Source: Actinomycetota bacterium
GTDB lineage: Bacteria; Acidobacteriota; Blastocatellia; Chloracidobacteriales; Chloracidobacteriaceae
Direction of reading: 5' to 3'
DNA length: 9,235 nucleotides
NCBI GenBank assembly: GCA_013298335.1
Contig: JAAFHI010000078.1
Coordinates: 1 to 9,235 of the forward strand
Both the position numbers and the translations under genes were made by a program. Shown here in pieces: positions 5,586 to 9,235 of this stretch; the first letter of the stretch is position 1, and the number at the start of each line of letters is the position of its first letter. The notes under the pieces were generated by a model. The model saw nothing but the letters and a program-made list of their open reading frames with translations, ran no database searches and was not told the DNA's origin.

Positions 5586-8276
5586 TTACTTCCGCGTCGG
5601 CGCGACAATGCCGCCGATGCCCGACGACATCATCAGGTTCGGGGTCCGGTCAATTCCGCCGATGGTCATTTTTTTGCCGTCGGGCGAAAAGGCAAAGCTT
5701 TCCGGGGCATAGCCGAGCACGGTCGTGGCGAGTTGTCGCCGGGTGGCGGTCGTGTCGGCGTCGGGATTGAAGGTCTGGATGAAGATGCCCGGATTTTCCC
5801 GGTTCATGCTGACGAAGGCGATGGATTTGCCGTCGGGTGTCCAGCGGGCGCGACCGTTGCCGCTCGCGCCCGTGCCCACGTCGATGGCGAAGGGGATGAC
5901 TTTCGACTCGGCGAGGTTCACGACGTGAATGGTGCTGGCGCCGGACAGGGTGTTCGTGACGAAGAGCGCGTATTTCCCGTCGGGTGAAATCTCGGGCCAC
6001 CGGGTCGGGGTTTCGCGGACGATGTCGCGGGCGTCCGTCCCGTCGGAATTGACGCGCCAGAGTCCCGGGCGGGGATGTTCGCTGACGGTGAAGATGACGA
6101 GTTTGCCGTCGGGGGTGGCAGTCGGATTCTGGGCGCTGGCTTTCAGATTGGTGAGTTGCCGTCCGGCGGTGCCGTCGGGCGCGGAGGCCCAGATTTCAAA
6201 ATTCCCGGTGCGGTTCGAACTCCACAGAAAGGTCTTTTCGTCCTGCGTCAGAATCGGGTCCCAGTCGGTTCCGTCATGGGCGGTCAGTTGGGAGAGCAGG
6301 CGCGTTTCCAGCATGAGTCGCCAGACGTCGTTGTTGCCGCTGCGGTTGGATGAAAAGAGTACGTACTTCCCGTCGGGCGAATAGCGGGGCTGGCGGTCGG
6401 TCCCGGTGCCCTGCGTCAGTAGGCGGACGGCGGTGTTGCGCAGGTCGAGTCCCGCGTCCTGGTCGATTTCGAACATGTTCCCGCGTTGCGAGCGGGTTTC
6501 GTAGAGCAGAACGCCGTCCGCGAGGACGTCGAGGACCGGCGTGTCGGTCGGCAGCCAGGCGACGGTGCGGGAGTCGCCGGTTTGCAGGTCGTACAGATTG
6601 ACTTTCGCGGCGCTCAGGATGTTCGGCGCATCGGCGGAGGTGGCCTGCGCGTAGGCGAGGGCGCGCCCGTTGGCGAGCCAGACCGTGTTCGATAGGTAGC
6701 CGCCGCGTTCCGGCGGATTGATTTCCTTCGTCTGGCCGGTTTGGGCATTCACGATGAAGAACGGGCTGAGGACGGTTCCGGCCACGACGTCCTTGACCAG
6801 CGCGATGTTTTTGCCGTCGGGCGACCAGCGCGGTTGGTACAGCCGCTGTCTGGCGATGACGGTCAGTTGCCGGACGTTTCCGCCGTCGCTGTCGGCGATG
6901 CCGAGGTAGGTCGAGGTTGTTTCCTGATTGCGGATCCAGCGGGTGAAGACGATGTGCTGACCGTCGGGGGCCCAGTCGCCGTCGGTGGCGTCGTCGAGTA
7001 GCTTGCGGGGATCGCCGCCAAGGGCCGACACGGTGAAGAGGGCGTTCCGGCTCATTTCCCGGCGGGTAAACAGGATCGTGGAGCCGTCGGGCGAATAGCG
7101 TGGGTGGTCGTCGGATCCGCTGGTAATCGGGACTTCCGCGCCGCCGGCCAACTGCTTGGTCCAGATGCGCTGTTTGCGGTCCCGGTGCGAGGAAAAGGCG
7201 ATGAAGCGTCCGTCGGGAGAGGCGGCGGGAGAGCCGTCCTCGCCGGAGTTGGTGAGATAGGTGTAGGTGGTGACGGACGGGACCGGGCGACTCCGCCGTC
7301 CGAGCCAGTAGCTGCAAAGGATGGCGACGAGGCAGGTCAGGGCGGCGGCGGCGATCCAGAACCGGCGATGGATGCGGATCGGTCGAAAGGCGCTGGTGGT
7401 CCGGCGGGGATTGAACGAGGCGGTCGGTTCGGAGAGCGATTTCAGCAGAAATCCGAGGTCGTGGGCGCTCTGGAAGCGGTTTTCCGGACTTTTTTCGAGG
7501 CAGCGGGCGAGGATGCGCTGAAGTTCTTCGGAGATCGGTGCGTCGTCGGGCAGGGATTGAAGCGGGTCGTCCCGCAGAATCGAGGCCGTGACCTCCGCGC
7601 CGCTTTCGCCCTGGAACGGGCGTTTTCCGGTCAGCATTTCATACAGGACGCATCCGAAGGAAAAGATGTCGCTGCGGGCATCGGCCCGGAAGCCGCGAAC
7701 CTGTTCGGGCGACATGTAGCCGATGGTCCCAAGCACCGTGCCGGGCAGGGTTCGCATTTCGAGCGTGGCCCGGAGGGTGTCGTCGTCGAGTTTGGTGGCC
7801 TCGTCGAGTTTGGCGATGCCGAAGTCGAGAATCTTTACCCGCCCGTCGTTGGTGAGGAAGATGTTTTCCGGTTTGAGATCGCGGTGGGTGATGCCGCGCC
7901 GGTGGACGGCGGCCAGTCCGTCGGCGATTGCCTGGGCGATGGACAGGGCGAGTTTGAAGGGAATCGGTGCGCGGACGAGACGGGTACGGAGGTTTTCGCC
8001 TTCCAGCAGTTCCATGACGGCGAAGGCGTGTCCGTCCGAGACGCCGAAATCATGAATCGACAGGACGTTCGGGTGGGTAAGGGCGGCCACCGCTTTGGCT
8101 TCGCGTTCGAATCGCGACCGGGCGTCACTGTCGGCGGCGAGATGGGCCGGAAGAACCTTGATGGCGATGTCGCGACCCAGGGTGTCGTGCCGGGCGCGAT
8201 AGACCTCACCCATGCCCCCGGCGCCGAGTTGAGTCAAAATTTCATACGGCCCGAGCCGTGTGCCGGGTGGGAGCAT
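5586..8276 (-). CDS. Transmembrane Ser/Thr protein kinase with extracytoplasmic PD40/TolB-like propeller
   Basis: This 896-residue protein has an N-terminal PknB-type Hanks kinase domain (about 10-275). It shows the glycine loop LGAGGMGEVY (17-26), ATP lysine K40 in AIKVL, helix-C Glu E59, catalytic loop HRDLKPEN (131-138, D133), DFG 151-153, and SPE at 189-191 where APE is usual. All catalytic residues are present, so it should be active. A basic juxtamembrane stretch precedes one transmembrane helix (about 306-325), placing the rest outside the cytoplasm. Residues 335-896 are PD40/WD40-like beta-propeller repeats, each marked by S/TPDG followed by a hydrophobic strand. Clear copies have their Pro at 354, 396, 437, 486, 634, 722, 765, 814 and 865, with degenerate ones near 534 and 677. 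About 11 blades suggests two propellers. The sensor ligand and phosphorylation targets are unknown. The layout is common in Acidobacteriota. The ribosome binding site is weak. Confidence 0.95.
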   Translation of the reverse strand: MLPPGTRLGPYEILTQLGAGGMGEVYRARHDTLGRDIAIKVLPAHLAADSDARSRFEREAKAVAALTHPNVLSIHDFGVSDGHAFAVMELLEGENLRTRLVRAPIPFKLALSIAQAIADGLAAVHRRGITHRDLKPENIFLTNDGRVKILDFGIAKLDEATKLDDDTLRATLEMRTLPGTVLGTIGYMSPEQVRGFRADARSDIFSFGCVLYEMLTGKRPFQGESGAEVTASILRDDPLQSLPDDAPISEELQRILARCLEKSPENRFQSAHDLGFLLKSLSEPTASFNPRRTTSAFRPIRIHRRFWIAAAALTCLVAILCSYWLGRRSRPVPSVTTYTYLTNSGEDGSPAASPDGRFIAFSSHRDRKQRIWTKQLAGGAEVPITSGSDDHPRYSPDGSTILFTRREMSRNALFTVSALGGDPRKLLDDATDGDWAPDGQHIVFTRWIRNQETTSTYLGIADSDGGNVRQLTVIARQRLYQPRWSPDGKNIALVKDVVAGTVLSPFFIVNAQTGQTKEINPPERGGYLSNTVWLANGRALAYAQATSADAPNILSAAKVNLYDLQTGDSRTVAWLPTDTPVLDVLADGVLLYETRSQRGNMFEIDQDAGLDLRNTAVRLLTQGTGTDRQPRYSPDGKYVLFSSNRSGNNDVWRLMLETRLLSQLTAHDGTDWDPILTQDEKTFLWSSNRTGNFEIWASAPDGTAGRQLTNLKASAQNPTATPDGKLVIFTVSEHPRPGLWRVNSDGTDARDIVRETPTRWPEISPDGKYALFVTNTLSGASTIHVVNLAESKVIPFAIDVGTGASGNGRARWTPDGKSIAFVSMNRENPGIFIQTFNPDADTTATRRQLATTVLGYAPESFAFSPDGKKMTIGGIDRTPNLMMSSGIGGIVAPTRK

Positions 8277-8315
8277 CGAAATCGTCCGTGGATTGCCGGG
8301 TGAGCTTTTTTCGGG

Positions 8316-8343
8316 TTGACGCCGCTCGCAATGTGCATATCTT
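8316..8343 (+). promoter_or_regulatory. Candidate sigma70-type promoter for proA
   Basis: TTGACG at 8316-8321 and TATCTT at 8338-8343 are separated by 16 bases, a good match to the -35/-10 consensus. Transcription would begin near 8350 and give a leader of about 230 bases before proA that includes both heptanucleotide arrays. The match is by eye only. Confidence 0.4.
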
Positions 8344-8380
8344 CGGCGAATGTTTCAAGACACCGGCGGCTGGTGGCGGG

Positions 8381-8450
8381 TTTTGGGTTTTCGGTTCTGG
8401 GTTCTGGGTTCTGGGTTCTGGGTATTGGGTTTTGGGTATTGGGTATTGGA
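8381..8450 (+). repeat. Heptanucleotide array TTCTGGG, ten units; G-quadruplex pattern
   Basis: Exactly ten 7-base units run without interruption: TTTTGGG, TTTTCGG, four TTCTGGG, TATTGGG, TTTTGGG, TATTGGG and TATTGGA. From 8399 to 8443 there are seven GGG runs, each separated by four bases, which satisfies the usual intramolecular G-quadruplex pattern nearly twice over. The G-rich strand is the proA sense strand, so proA leader RNA would carry it if transcription starts upstream. Confidence 0.92.
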
Positions 8451-8518
8451 AGGTATTCTTGTTCGCTTTCCGCCGAACTGTCCCGGTACTGAACTCCTTC
8501 CCCTTTTTTCTCTTCCGC

Positions 8519-8560
8519 TGACTACTGACTACTGACTACTGGCCACTGGCCACTGGCCGC
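8519..8560. repeat. Heptanucleotide array TGACTAC / TGGCCAC, six units
   Basis: The units are three TGACTAC, then two TGGCCAC and one TGGCCGC, in perfect seven-base register. The second half contains palindromic TGGCCA. The array ends five bases before the proA ribosome binding site AAGGA. Confidence 0.9.
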
Positions 8561-8579
8561 TCCCCAAGGATTCCACCCC

Positions 8580-9235
8580 ATGACGACGTCCATCCGCGAA
8601 ATCGCCGCCGCCGCCCGCCACGCCGCGGTCGTTGCCGCCCAGCTTGATGGTGAAACCAAGCGCCGGCTCCTTGAAGCCTTTGCCGAGGAGGTCGAGCGGG
8701 ACGCCGATTTCCTGAAGGCCGAAAACGCGAAGGATCTGGCCGCCGCCGAGGCCAGCGGGATGACCGGCGCGCCGCTCGAACGGCTGACCTTGTCGGACAA
8801 AACCCTCGCCGGAATGGTGGCTTCGTTGCGCGAAGTCGCGGCGCAGTCCGATCCGGTGGGTGAAATCACCGAGTTGAAGCGGCGTCCGAACGGGTTGATG
8901 GTGGGGCGGATGCGGATTCCGCTCGGCGTCATCGGCGTGATTTACGAATCGCGTCCGAATGTGACGACCGATGCGGCGGGTTTGTGTCTGAAAGCCGGAA
9001 ACGCCGTGATTCTGCGGGGCGGTTCGGAGGCGATTCATTCCAATCGGGCGCTTGGCGAGACGATGAGCCGGGTGCTGGCGCGGTTCGGACTGCCCGAGGA
9101 AATAATTTCGGTCGTGCCGACGGCTGATCGCGGCATGGTGTCGGAAATGCTGTTGCTGGACGAGTTCATTGACCTCATCATCCCGCGCGGCGGCGAGAGT
9201 CTGATCCGGTTCGTGGCCGAGAATTCGCGGATTCC
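8580..9235 (+). CDS. proA: Gamma-glutamyl phosphate reductase (glutamate-5-semialdehyde dehydrogenase), partial at window end
   Basis: ProA reduces gamma-glutamyl phosphate with NADPH to glutamate-5-semialdehyde, the second step of proline synthesis from glutamate, in the cytoplasm. The first 218 codons are present, about half of the usual 415-420 residues. Family hallmarks include RRPNGLMVGRMRIPLGVIGV (about 101-120), IYESRPNVTTDAAGLCLKAGNA (121-142), ILRGGSEAIHSN (144-155), the VVPTADRG stretch (178-185) and LIIPRGGESLIRFV (199-212). The catalytic cysteine lies further downstream and is not in the window. The ATG at 8580 is preceded by AAGGA at 8566-8570 with a nine-base spacer. proB, its usual partner, is not upstream: the neighbour is the divergent kinase gene. 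It could still follow downstream. The leader carries two heptanucleotide arrays. Confidence 0.98.
   Translation, partial: MTTSIREIAAAARHAAVVAAQLDGETKRRLLEAFAEEVERDADFLKAENAKDLAAAEASGMTGAPLERLTLSDKTLAGMVASLREVAAQSDPVGEITELKRRPNGLMVGRMRIPLGVIGVIYESRPNVTTDAAGLCLKAGNAVILRGGSEAIHSNRALGETMSRVLARFGLPEEIISVVPTADRGMVSEMLLLDEFIDLIIPRGGESLIRFVAENSRI

Larger units (their letters stand above)
8277..8579. other. Divergent intergenic region between the kinase gene and proA
   Basis: About 300 bases without a supported gene. It contains a sigma70-like promoter candidate pointing toward proA (8316-8343), a 70-bp G-rich heptanucleotide array (8381-8450), a pyrimidine-rich stretch around 8493-8516, a second heptanucleotide array (8519-8560) and the proA ribosome binding site (AAGGA, 8566-8570). 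No clear promoter for the kinase was found on the reverse strand. A 61-codon open frame at 8350-8535 is mostly translated repeat and is not called. Confidence 0.6.

Noticed and set aside
7104..8303. 399-codon plus-strand open frame opposite the kinase domain
   Set aside because: It is antisense to intact kinase motifs, has low complexity and shows no recognisable family.
8350..8535. 61-codon open frame giving an aromatic peptide repeating every seven residues (WVLGSGF type)
   Set aside because: The periodicity is simply three 7-base units read as seven codons. There is no ribosome binding site and the second array supplies its end, so it is most likely not a gene.

Overview
The window is bacterial chromosome of moderately high GC, about 60% by eye, with compact monocistronic or short operonic housekeeping genes on both strands. 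No phage, plasmid, transposase, tRNA, rRNA or CRISPR feature was seen. A large Ser/Thr kinase fused to a PD40/TolB-like propeller, with an N-terminus starting MLPPGTRLGPYEIL, together with a GTP-type PEP carboxykinase, fits Acidobacteriota or a similar soil/MAG phylum. That placement is an inference, not a proof.

Layout, left to right. Positions 1-344 (minus) hold the N-terminus of an exported thioredoxin-fold protein of the NHLRC2-like type, cut by the window edge. Positions 376-726 (minus) hold a small two-helix membrane protein just upstream of it, probably in the same operon. Positions 897-2060 (plus) are galactokinase galK. Positions 2225-4108 (minus) are GTP-dependent PEP carboxykinase. 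Positions 4355-5347 (minus) are a short PLP-dependent threonine/serine dehydratase. Positions 5586-8276 (minus) are the 896-residue kinase-propeller protein. Positions 8580-9235 (plus) are the first half of proA, cut by the window end.

The metabolic genes all feed central carbon or amino acid metabolism: galactose entry, gluconeogenesis, threonine/serine catabolism and proline synthesis. Apart from the first two genes they do not look like one operon.

The unusual content lies between the genes. Four of the five intergenic gaps over 100 bp (the exception is 727-896) carry short tandem repeats or inverted repeats that run almost up to the start or stop codons. Heptanucleotide arrays with a different unit at each locus occur at 4211-4238, 5354-5388 with an inverted copy at 5547-5581, 8381-8450 and 8519-8560. 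A nonanucleotide family fills the convergent galK/pckG gap, and a perfect 31-bp inverted repeat lies at 4262-4346. The array at 8381-8450 is also a textbook G-quadruplex pattern in what may be the proA leader. These repeats are the best candidates for something under-described here.
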